Source: Hemerocallis citrina (Eukaryota; Streptophyta; Magnoliopsida; Asparagales; Asphodelaceae). From it: a stretch of 64,000 bases of DNA. Each line of letters opens with the position of its first letter. Within the stretch, counting starts at the first letter, position 1. Made by a program: the position numbers and the translations under genes. A model generated the notes under the pieces. The model worked only from the letters and a program-made list of their open reading frames with translations, was not told the DNA's origin and searched no databases. Of the stretch, positions 1 through 11,501 are shown one piece after another. The DNA is taken from the NCBI GenBank assembly GCA_017893485.1, contig CM030364.1, positions 245,533,818 to 245,597,817 of the forward strand, given 5' to 3'.

Positions 1-918
1 GTGGGAATGTTATATGCTAGAAATACAATGGGGAGCAAAAGTACTTTGAGTCTCATGGCGGAGTAGAGGGGGCCTTACTGATTTGCCTTATGATCATGAT
101 AACTTTTGGTAGGGCCATGAGTGTCTCTAACCACAAATTCCGGCAGAGCCGCGGCAAAGTCAAATGATCATGGCCTTTCTGGGAGTGGAGAGAGACCACT
201 AATCCTGGCGGGGTGGAGAAAGAACGCAGATCTAAGCGAACAGAGTGATCACTATCGTTCAGAATGGAGAGGGACCACCTGACCGTCAGCAGCAGTGGAA
301 GTGGACCGCACAAATTGCAAACTCTACCAATCACTAGATAAATGTCAAAAACAGAGAAAGAGTACAAGAGTAGGTTGCATGGCAAGGATCGAACCCTATA
401 TTTAGAAGAACGTTAGCTTGATTGGGAAGTATATAGCATAGGATGCATATGTTTCCAATCAGGTGTGCATTGGAATAAGAGCATCGTGTACATTTGACTT
501 ATGCATTAGATTCTAGGGTCACGGCATACACCGACACATCTGTTTGTATGACTTTCACATTTTCTCCTACATTAATTTGATTTGTTTATGTTTTGGAGGT
601 CGTTGATTTTATCAGCATTGCGTCAGTTACATTTAACTGACGTGCCCACAGTTGGTTAGTTGTTGGACTGCTGATCGTGGAATAGGGGACTCGAGCTGTG
701 TGGAGCATTCAAGTAGAGGATATTGATTTTTGTACAATGTGATTTATTGATGTAATTCATAATGTATAGTTAATGTAAAATTATATTGTACAATGTAATA
801 TCCTGGGATGTAATATAAGTTTTTAATTTACTGTGATTTTCTGTGCTATGTACACGTTTGAAGTAAAAGATTCTGGATTGTGTCACAAGTTTTCGGTAGG
901 AAAAATCGGGGCGCTACA
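1..918 (+). mobile_element. 3' part of a long Ty3/chromovirus-type LTR
   Basis: The stretch ends in GGGGCGCTACA, the same LTR end seen at 63639-63649 and 47427-47437. It shares diagnostic LTR segments with those copies: the 'gggatgcat' block near 440, and the 'actgacgtgcccacag' block near 640-655. The LTR start lies outside the window. No primer-binding site follows 918. Instead the sequence runs straight into a gag remnant of another element, so this looks like a solo LTR inserted in that gag. The target duplication cannot be checked because the left end is missing. Confidence 0.7.
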
Positions 919-1067
919 GCCTCTCCGTTGACAGGAGCTTGATTAGGCTGTGGGGACGAATCCGGCTGTTGAGGAGGAATTGAGTCCTCCTTGGGAGGAG
1001 CTGGCTGACGAAGAGAGTTAGCTTGACGGCTTGAGACCACTGCTCTACCTCTTAGTCTTAGTGGCAT
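919..1067 (-). pseudogene. gag N-terminus remnant of a Retand-like element
   Basis: Reading on the minus strand from the ATG at 1067 gives about 50 residues beginning MPLRLRGRAVVSS, followed by a proline/glutamine-rich stretch. The start resembles those of the gag frames at 22429 and 38742 (Met, then a basic run). It lies just downstream, in minus orientation, of an LTR remnant and a primer-binding-like site at about 1119-1137. The frame is cut at 918 by an inserted LTR. The assignment rests on position and composition, not on a conserved domain. Confidence 0.5.
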
Positions 1068-1137
1068 GGTAGAATAAATTTTCTTACGGTTTTTTGATAT
1101 ATGAAGTAGATTTGTGTAGTCTCTCACAGATGGCGTC

Positions 1138-1731
1138 AGGTGGGGGCAAACGGATAGTGAGTTTATATTTTGAAGGAAACTATTAAAGATCTAACATTTG
1201 ATCGTCGCCGTAAAAAGTTGTTGGATCTCCCAATATTGAATCTGGATCGTTGATTGAACATCTTGGTCTGAATCTGATGGTTGCTAATGCAGCCGATGGA
1301 CCTGCAAAAAGCAAGAAACACCAGGGGTGGCCCAGGCGACAGACTCTCCGACGCTCAAGTCAGAACCAGAAAGAGAAAGAGAGTTTGAGAGAGGAATTCT
1401 TGATTATCTTCTGACTGAGGAGGTCGGAGGGTATTTATAGGCTTGAGAAACAGTTAGAAGATTGATATGAATTTATTATCTCATGTTGATTCTCCCTCTT
1501 AAGAGATAGACTCTCTTGTTTGGGGATAAGATATTTGATCTTCAGTCCTCATGAGTTAGGTGTCTCTCCTAATGGGTCAGGCTCATGTCTTGTAGATGAG
1601 CCTGAAGGAGGTTCGAACATGTTAAAGATATTTGTTATGGTTAATTTACATGTAGAAGTTTTAGGATCCATGCTGGAATCGTACGACCCTAATTTGTTGC
1701 GATTTTTACTGCTGTCAAAGGTATCTATCAA
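1138..1731 (-). mobile_element. LTR remnant, Retand-like family
   Basis: This stretch aligns by eye with the LTRs at 17500-18209 and 22502-23209. Shared parts are the 'gcaaacggat' block, the 'gcgacagactctccgacgct' block, the GAAAGAGAGTTT segment, and a minus-strand TATAAATA at 1432-1439. The sequence just left (1119-1137, reverse complement GCCATCTGTGAGAG) matches the primer-binding position of those elements. The right end is uncertain. Confidence 0.6.
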
Positions 1732-2055
1732 TTAAGAAGTATATGAATCCTACATACTGTACAATAATAAAGATTTTAAAGTTTGAAAACAAAAACAAAA
1801 TAAATATTTTAGTTGTGCACTGAAAATAAGACAATTTACAGGGGTTATATGGAAACCGCCTTTAATTATAAATTCCTTTCTTTACTTTATCCGATATTTG
1901 ATGTCGACGTCGACGAGTCAGTTTCTTTGTCCCGAATTCAAAGCCTACTCTTGATCAACGATCATTATCTATCGATCTTGAAATCAACGGTTGAGAAAGC
2001 ATGATATCCTGACTAGTTTAGCCGATCCTTTTGTACGGTTATTGGGCCGGCTGTA
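1732..2055. other. Unassigned AT-rich sequence
   Basis: No gene, domain or clear repeat structure is visible. It separates the LTR remnant from the MITE at 2059. Confidence 0.4.
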
Positions 2056-2058
2056 TAA

Positions 2059-2705
2059 GAGCATCACAATGGTGTTTCTCTTTTTTTTTTAAATGACAAG
2101 CAACAGTAGTAGCAAATAGCAAAAGGCACTACAGTGATTGTTTACTATAATATTCTCATTTAAAAAAAAAAAAATCCGTGGGACGGTAAAATATTTACCG
2201 TCACGCAAATTTTTTTTTTGAAAAATGAAAGAGACGGTACAACACCGTCTCCTTCGTTTAAAAAAATAATAATAAAAAATTAATTACTTATTAACTATTA
2301 AAATATGTTAATTAAATAAATTAAATAATATAATAATACCTAAACCTAATTAAAAATCAACTAAACCTAATTTAAAAAACCTAACCTTCCCACTAATCCC
2401 TCCTCAATTCAAGGACGGGACATGTTGTCCCGTCCGAGAATTTTTTCTTTTTTTTTTCTTTCGATTTAGTAAAACAAAAAAAATGGGACGATGAATGTTG
2501 TACCGTCCGAAGGGATTAAAAAAATAATAATAAGTGGGACGAGAAATGTTGTACCGTCTTATAATTTGAGAATGACAAGTTCGTTTCTCAAAATTGAGAA
2601 AGAACTATAGCTATTTTGTCAAAAAATAGCAAAATAGCAAACGACTGCAGCATGTCTCAAAAAATTGAAAAATTGGCAAATATAACAAAACGACTATGGA
2701 TGCTC
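2059..2705. mobile_element. PIF/Harbinger-like MITE with internal hairpins
   Basis: The termini are inverted: GAGCATCACAATGGT on the left, and on the right the reverse complement of GAGCATCCATAGTCG. It is flanked by TAA at 2056-2058 and 2706-2708, the 3-bp TWA duplication typical of PIF/Harbinger elements. There is no coding capacity. The interior holds several short interrupted palindromes built on GACGGT...ACCGTC (near 2170-2205, 2230-2250, 2410-2430 and 2485-2560). Confidence 0.75.
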
Positions 2706-2708
2706 TAA

Positions 2709-4330
2709 TAGGCCGAGGAATGGTTTGTACGGTTTCGGTTCTTATTCGAACTGATACATCCACACCTCATTTTACATGTGCGCGCGTCAATCTCATTCTG
2801 TACTGGTAGTGCGCGACAGGAGTCAAGGGAGTGAAGATAGCAGAGATTCTGACAGGTAAGATTAGCACTGGAAAATCCATATTTAAAAATATTTGAATAA
2901 ATAAATAAAGAAAGGAAGGTACAAGAAAACGTGTACGTGTACGGTCAAGATCAAGAAAGTATTTTATTATGCTTTTGTAATTTTGTTTGTTGTTGAAGAA
3001 TTGTGACATGTTGTGGTATTTTGATTTTTGAGAAAAATTGTTTTACCATTTCAACAATATAGGGGATGGATTAACCTGTCAAACAAGTCCAATAGTTGGT
3101 GTTGTTGCACGTGCAACCATTTTAATGGTAAGAGACCACTAAACAAAATTTTTAAAAATTTTGATAAACAAGTAAATTTCTTTTGATAAACAAGTAAAAA
3201 AACGTTACAATCCAACCAACTCGACAGCTCTAATATCCACGTCCACTAAATATGCAAGTTTAAAAGAAAATACAGAATTAAAAAACAAACTCCTCGCCTC
3301 CACACGACATTTATTTAATAATCAATATGCAGTTTGATTGACTGCTATGCTTAGCCTTATCAGATGTAGCAATAAACTCTTCAGCAAGCATTCAACCACA
3401 AGAAGCAATATCTGAAAAACCATCCCTCAAAAACAATCTCATTTCTTCTCTACCATGTCAGCCAAGTAACATAACAAACAACCGATTGAAACAAACAGGA
3501 TTCGTGACCAGACCTCCACATGTGAGACTTTAACCAATTCCAACTACTCGATGGATATATACAACGATATGTAAGATCGAGGTCCTTAGGCATTGTGATG
3601 CGATGCGATCAAATCCCCCCTTAAACCGGGCATGTATTTTCAATGGTGATCCGCAAGAAGATAAAGTGATGGATTAACTAGTCAAACAAGTCCACTATCA
3701 CACGATTACAACAAAATTACAACAAAATGACCAAGGGTGAGAACATTTGAACAACATGTGCACACCTATTATCGTTGTAAGTTGTAAACATGGCTGCAAG
3801 ATTTACGAGCAGATGCTGAATATTGCAATTTGAGTTGCAACTGCATAGAGCTGTTGTTACAACTACAGTGACAACGTAGCAAGAAATGATGCACCCAATA
3901 GTAATTGATCTAAAGCACTCGAGGGGCTATATTCCACCTTTTCAACGAAAAAAATAAATCCAAGTCATATTTTGTAGGATCGATCACTCAGTAGAAAAGA
4001 ATTTCCAAATTAGCACAACGTCATAACTAATCAGGTGATACTAATATATATAATTAAAAACACAATGGAATTAGACCAGTAAATGAAGTTAAAATCAGTG
4101 AGAACCAAGATGATGGCCAAGAAACACTTCTGCTTAATTTGTACAGGAAATAGAGTAAAATTGTCAAAGACCAACAGACTGAAACAAGATGGAAAAGAAG
4201 CGTTCCCTACAAAAGATTTTACGGATACTGTGCGCCTCAACAAAATTGGTCCTCACACCATCATCACTGGTCTCGGTCCTAAAAAAAATGACGCAGTAAC
4301 TGTCACAGGATTGATATAAATGGATTCTAA
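2709..4330. other. Intergenic / 3' flank of the glucanase gene
   Basis: AT-rich sequence without a supportable gene. The part nearest 4330 should hold the 3' UTR of the minus-strand glucanase gene. No clear poly(A) signal could be fixed by eye. Confidence 0.4.
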
Positions 4331-5350
4331 CTACAAAAGAAACATGCTCGAGAGAAGAAATCCGATGACTTGAACTACGGATTTGATGCCAGAGAAACGG
4401 GAAGGAGGAGAGTCGGAAGTAGCACTTGTTGAATTTGAGGATGGGGCCAAAGAGGAGCCATTGAAGAGTGTTCTATTCTTCCCGCCACTGTAAAGAGAGA
4501 ATTTTGTTCATTATCTCTGGTATAAATTAACAAATAGAATAAACAATGATTTCTGAATCATCTTTTTTGGCTAGCATTAACATGCTTTTTTGTCATGAAT
4601 ATGCGATATCATAAGGATTTTGTGGACCTGTAGTCATCTTCTGTAAAATATATTTTTTGAGTAATATTATCTGTAATATTATTTTTGAGAAAAAAATTAT
4701 GGCTAATTTATGACAAAAAAAAACTCTTAAATTTACTACTTTTTATTGTAAAATACCCTGATGTGCATTTTGTTATATGGAACTACCCCAATGCAATTTT
4801 AAGCGTTCAGTAGTAACTACTGTACAGACATAATAGAGAACACTGAAAATTAAGATACCTCCAAGATATATTCCTATCTTTTCAGCTTGGAAAATTGGGA
4901 ACTCAATATTGGATATGCTCATGGTAGCGACGGATAACAAGATACAGATGAGGGTATTTTACAACAAAAAGTAGTAAACTTCACGTTTTTTCCCCTCAAA
5001 TTAACAATATGACTCACCGAGTCATGAATTCCTATAATTTAAAAAGTAACTGATATATATATATATATATATATTGGCCATAATTTTTTTCTCAAATTAA
5101 CAATACTAGTAATTTACACGTGCAATGCACGTCTTTATAAATATATATTTTTTAAAAAAATTCTGGTGTTGTCTAGCATCGAACCTAAGACCTTTATATT
5201 AGTTATGCATGTGCATTGCACATGTTTGTTTGGTTACAATGCACGTGTTTATTTGGTTACAAATAGAGTTTGTTTGCTAACAAACTCTCCCATTAAAATA
5301 GGAGAGATGACTTGGACTCAAATTAAGAACATGACTCACCAAGTCATGAA

Positions 5351-5415
<65 letters not shown>

Positions 5416-5699
5416 TGATTTGATTTTACATATTTAGAATAATTTAGATATGTCGATCAATATGAACGGTTCAGATCGTCGATACAAGGTCTGAAGGGCA
5501 AGTGCACACGGAGGCTAGTGCACAACGGAAAGGGCCTATATATCGACGATCCGTTGTGCACTTGCCCTTCAGTATATAGGCCCTTTCCATTGTGCACTAA
5601 CCTCCGTGTGCACTTGCCCTTCAGACCTTTGTATCGACGATCTGAACCGTTCACATTGATCGACACGTCTAAATTATTCTAAATATGTAGATACAAGTC

Positions 5700-5741
<42 letters not shown>

Positions 5742-8700
5742 AAAAGGCTCCGTTGCACACTACTTGTGGTGCTCACGGCGTGAACACTACGTCTTCGGGC
5801 GTTCAAATCGAAAATCCGAACCGTTCACATTGATCTACACATCTAAATTAGTCTAAATATGTAAAATCAAATCATTTGAAATTCATTTGCCCATTCATTG
5901 AAGTATTACAAAATTGTATGGCTGAAATTCATTGTTTTTATAGTCGCGTGATGGATGGGCAAATGAATTTCAAATGATTTGATTTTACATATTTAGACTA
6001 ATTTAGATGTGTAGATCAATGTGAACGGTTCGGATTTTCGATTTGAACGCCCGAAGACGTAGTGTTCACGCCGTGAGCACCAAGGTAGTGTGCAACGGAG
6101 CCTTTCTGATGTAAAACCAACCCTAAAATAGAGAATTTTCCAAGAATTTTAATGGGTTAATTTTACCAACATGAAAGTGCGGATTTAGATTGGATATTTT
6201 AACAGTTAACAGGTTCGATGGGTTTTCAAGAATTGAATCAAATGCTAACAATCCCAATTAATAATTCAATCTTAATCAATAAGTAAATTCCTACGTGTTT
6301 TAGCAAGTAAAAAATGCAATACCAATTCGTACTCTAATCTAGCATGTGGATCACTCAATCTCAGTATTTTGTGGTCGACAGTCAAATCAGATAATATACT
6401 AGATGATAAGGCAGTAAAACACAAATACTTAATAATGAAAAGAGTATACCGAATGTGAAGAAACCCAGTGTCGATCTCAGGGTTGGACAGCAACAGCAAC
6501 ACAGTGAGCACAGTCAGCAACTCCACGAACAAGTCCACGAGGGTCGACGGCGTCGCTGATCGACGTCGACGACGGCAAGGGGCGGCGCTGGCGACGGCGG
6601 CGACGTCGTCGAAAGGTGGGGCGCGCGGAGAGCACAGGAAGAGGGAGGGCTGTCGAGGCTGTTGGGATCTGCGGGGTTAGGGTTCGGGTAGACGGGTTGC
6701 AATAGGGTCAGGGTAAGTTTGGAGGTGAGGGATTTGGTCACGGGAGTGGATCGACGGGGGTGAGTATGGTTGCAGGCGACGAGAACGGGGGTGGAGGAGC
6801 GGGATGGGGCGTGGGTTCTTGGTTCGTTTGGGACGATGGTGAAGAAGGAGGGGGAAGAAGAAGTCGACTGTGAGTGGGTTTGGTGGGGATCGGGGTAGAG
6901 AAGAAGAAGGTGAAGAAGGAGAAAGAGTGGCGGCTGGGTATGGGATATAGGATTAGGGTTTGATTAGGGGATTAGGGTTTGGATTAGGGGATTATGATTT
7001 GTATTGGGGATTTTTAAGTGGGGATAAATTTTAGAATTAATCACTAATTCTAAAACTAGATTAGGATTTATCACAAACCCTAATTTGTATCTCGGTTGTA
7101 TCACACAAAGGAGAGAAAATGAAGAGCAAAACTCAACACAGGTTTTTTTTTTATCAATAATGGCATGCTTTTATCATTAATCTCAAGGCCTTTAAATAGG
7201 CTCAATTACATCTTGAAACACATCTCCAAAATATTCTCAAAATCTAAAAATTACAAAAAGATTACATATGGCTATAATTGCCAGAAATAAAAATGGTAAT
7301 AAAATAAAAATCCTAAACTGGAAAGATGTCCTCATCATTCTCTCCGGGTGGGAGAGAGCTCGACCCAGTCGAGTCAAAACTAGTGATCCTGCCATGGTGC
7401 TCCAAAAGATCTGGATCCAGTTGCGGAAGCCCCTTACGATCACTGCAAGTATCATCCGACTTCGGTTTGTTTTTCCACCTCACCAAATACTTGTGCATAC
7501 CACCATCTCTTGTGGAGATTATCTGATCATCTAAAATATTATCTAACTCTTCTGTCGATGGGTAAGTAGTATCTGGTAGTAGAGGTAATGGGGGAATCTC
7601 ACCATTAGGCTGCAGGGTAGGCTCATCTATAAGAAAATTTCTAGGGTTGAATTCTGAGCCTTCATAAAGTACTAGATCCTCAATATTGAAAATCTTACTT
7701 ATGCCAAAACCTTCAGGAAGGTCAACGACATAGGTACTATCATTGATTGCATGTAGAATCTTAAATGGGCCTGCAGCACGTATGTTCAAGTTCTTAACGG
7801 GTCCAACAGGAAACCGTTCCGGATGAATCCGAACCATCACTTCGTCACCAATATCAAAAGTTATAAATTTCCGTCTAGTATCAGCTATTAACTTGTAGTT
7901 AAAATTATTCTCATTAAGTTCCTTGGAAATTTCTCTATGCAAGTCATGAATGTTATATGCAAATGTGGGTGCAGACTCTGTGACTTTGTGATGTTCTAAT
8001 ACATGAGTAAAATCTATGGGTTGCCAAGTAACTTGGGAAGGACTGGGTGTCTCGGGTATACTCAATAGAGGTGACTGGATAGGATGAATACAATTGAGAG
8101 ACGGGTCATTCTCTTTTTCATCAAAGTCATCACTTATATTAGGTTCATAGGTAAACTCATTGACGGGCTCATCAGCGATGACTGCGGTACCCTCTACTAT
8201 ATTAATCCTACTTGGACTAGGACAGTTGCCAGCAACATGACCGTATCCCTTACATTTATAGCACTTAGTGAGAGGGTCAATCTTACTGTAATCTCTTTCG
8301 GTGTTCTTACCCTTATGTTCATCTCTATGTGAATTAAAATTTGAATTAGATTTGCTGGGGTAAGATTTGTTGGGGTGCTGAGAGGGAGGCTGAGGTCTAG
8401 GTGGGTCAGTAGAGGTCATTCTAGAGGAATGATCTCTCGAGTCGCTGGACCTAGAATCAGAACTAGCTTTAAGGGAATCCATGTCGAGGACTAGGGCGTA
8501 GGCTGCCGCTATTGAGTCCACGTTTCTATAGATTAGCTCGTTCCTAAGGTCAGCTCGTAGTCCAGCTCTGAACCTAGAGAGAGTTTGTTCTTCACTCTCT
8601 TTACCTAACGCATTGCACCGAATAAGGAAGTCATCGAATTTATCAACATATTCTTGTGTGGATTTACTACCTTGATACAATTGGTTCCACGAATCTAGCA

Positions 8701-10689
8701 ATCGGGTGTGGAACGATAACGGTACATACCTCTCAGTGAGCTTCTCTTTCATGGCCTCCCAAGTGGCTATGGGTGCCAGGCCTCGGCCTCTGCGGGCATA
8801 TTCAAGATTGGTCCAATGTTGTTGAGCTTTACCCGTTAATTTCATAGTTGCAAATTTAACTTTAAGGGCTTCGCTCATGTCGAACCACACAAAATAGTGG
8901 TCCATGGCACGGACCCAATCAAGGTAAGCTTGGGGTTCCATGTGGCCTTCAAATTGGGGAACGTCAGCCTTAACGTTCTTTTTATATTGTTCGTCAGGGT
9001 CACGTTCTTGACGTCGATCGTCATGAACATTCCCTTGAGGGATCTGACGATGGCCATGAAGCTCAGGGATACTTGTCTGATTTAGCTCCACTTTCTCAAG
9101 CCTCTGATTGATATTGGCAAGAGTTGCTTGGATGGCAGCTAGGGTAGCGGAGATATCAGAATTGTCCATTTCAGGTCTGGGAAGTCTGGGGTTCCTAATT
9201 GGGTGATTGGGAAGGGATAGGAAAGGCTCTTCAGGGTCTGTGATGGTGCTGCGAAGACGCATTCACCAAAAGTGTGAAATAGAGTGTCCTAATTTTTTTT
9301 ATTTTTTATTTTTTATTTTTTATTTTTAATGAATCTGAAATAAACTAAAATAAAAGAAGAAAGAAGATAAAAACTACACAATCCTAAATGAATGCAAAAA
9401 TGATGCCTACGATGCAAGAACTAAAGTTTTAAGAACCTTTGCTCTGATACCAAAATGATGTAAAACCAACCCTAAAATAGAGAATTTTCCAAGAATTTTA
9501 ATGGGTTAATTTTACCAACATGAAAGTGCGGATTTAGATTGGATATTTTAACAGTTAACAGGTTCGATGGGTTTTCAAGAATTGAATCAAATGCTAACAA
9601 TCCCAATTAATAATTCAATCTTAATCAATAAGTAAATTCCTACGTGTTTTAGCAAGTAAAAAATGCAATACCAATTCGTACTCTAATCTAGCATGTGGAT
9701 CACTCAATCTCAGTATTTTGTGGTCGACAGTCAAATCAGATAATATACTAGATGATAAGGCAGTAAAACACAAATACTTAATAATGAAAAGAGTATACCG
9801 AATGTGAAGAAACCCAGTGTCGATCTCAGGGTTGGACAGCAACAGCAACACAGTGAGCACAGTCAGCAACTCCACGAACAAGTCCACGAGGGTCGGCGGC
9901 GTCGCTGATCGACGTCGACGACGGCAAGGGGCGGCGCTGGCGACGGCGGCGACGTCGTCGAAAGGTGGGGCGCGCGGAGAGCACAGGAAGAGGGAGGGCT
10001 GTCGAGGCTGTTGGGATCTGCGGGGTTAGGGTTCGGGTAGACGGGTTGCAATAGGGTCAGGGTAAGTTTGGGGGTGAGGGATTTGGTCACGGGAGTGGAT
10101 CGACGGGGGTGAGTATGGTTGCAGGCGACGAGAACGGGGGTGGAGGAGCGGGATGGGGCGTGGGTTCTTGGTTCGTTTGGGACGATGGTGAAGAAGGAGG
10201 GGGAAGAAGAAGTCGACTGTGAGTGGGTTTGGTGGGGATCGGGGTAGAGAAGAAGAAGGTGAAGAAGGAGAAAGAGTGGCGGCTGGGTATGGGATATAGG
10301 ATTAGGGTTTGATTAGGGGATTAAGGTTTGGATTAGGGGATTATGATTTGTATTGGGGATTTTTAAGTGGGGATAAATTTTAGAATTAATCACTAATTCT
10401 AAAACTAGATTAGGATTTATCACAAACCCTAATTTGTATCTCGGTTGTATCACACAAAGGAGAGAAAATGAAGAGCAAAACTCAACACAGGTTTTTTTTT
10501 ATCAATAATGGCATGCTTTTATCATTAATCTCAAGGCCTTTAAATAGGCTCAATTACATCTTGAAACACATCTCCAAAATATTCTCAAAATCTAAAAATT
10601 ACAAAAAGATTACATATGGCTATAATTGCCAGAAATAAAAATGGTAATAAAATAAAAATCCTAAACTGGAAAGATGTCCTCATCACTTT

Positions 10690-10741
<52 letters not shown>

Positions 10742-11277
10742 AAAAAGGGGTATGAGCAACTTGCTCATTTAAGTAAATGAGCAATTGATGATGTGGCAAA
10801 CATGTGACTGGAAAATCCTTAAAGAATTAGTTATCCAATGTATCACATGCATGCCACATAATCAATTGCTCATTTACTAAATGAGCAAGTTGCTCATATC
10901 CCTTTTACCCATATATATATATATAGAGAGAGTAATGTTCCGTTGTGCACTAGACCTCCATGTGCATTCGTCCTTCCCGCCTTCGTATCGACGATCCGAA
11001 CCGTTCACATTGATCTACACGTCCAAATTAGTCGAAATATGTAAAATCAAATAATTTAAAATTTATTTGCTCATCCATTATGTGACTATACAAAACAACG
11101 ATTTTCAGCTATACAATTTTGTAACACTTCAATTGATGGGCAAATGAATTTCATATTATTTGATTTTACATATATAGACTAATTTATATGTGTAGATCAA
11201 TGTGAACGGTTCGGATCGTCGATACGAAGGCGGGAAGGCCGAGTACACACGGATGCCTAGTGCACAACGGAACATTA

Positions 11278-11312
<35 letters not shown>

Positions 11313-11451
11313 ATGATTTGATTTTACATATTTAGACTAATTTATATGTTTAGATCAATGTGAACGGTTCGGATCGTCGATACGAAGGCGGGAAGGCCGA
11401 GTGCACACGAATTCCTAGTGCACAACAGAACTTTACTCTCTCTCTCTCTCT

Positions 11452-11501
<50 letters not shown>

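Larger units (their letters stand above)
6107..10685 (-). mobile_element. Young non-autonomous Ty3/chromovirus-derived LTR retrotransposon (Gag-chromodomain)
   Basis: Two LTRs of 1.23 kb (6107-7337 and 9456-10685) differ by only a handful of substitutions plus one T-run indel. They are flanked by a perfect 5-bp duplication CTTTC (6102-6106 and 10686-10690). In minus orientation there is a 12-nt primer-binding site for initiator-Met tRNA at 9452-9441, then one ORF (9262-7313). The internal region is only about 2.1 kb. Protease, reverse transcriptase, RNase H and the integrase core are all absent, so it must depend on enzymes from a partner element. It was inserted into the end of foldback F2 and is the youngest event visible in this cluster. 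Confidence 0.93.
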
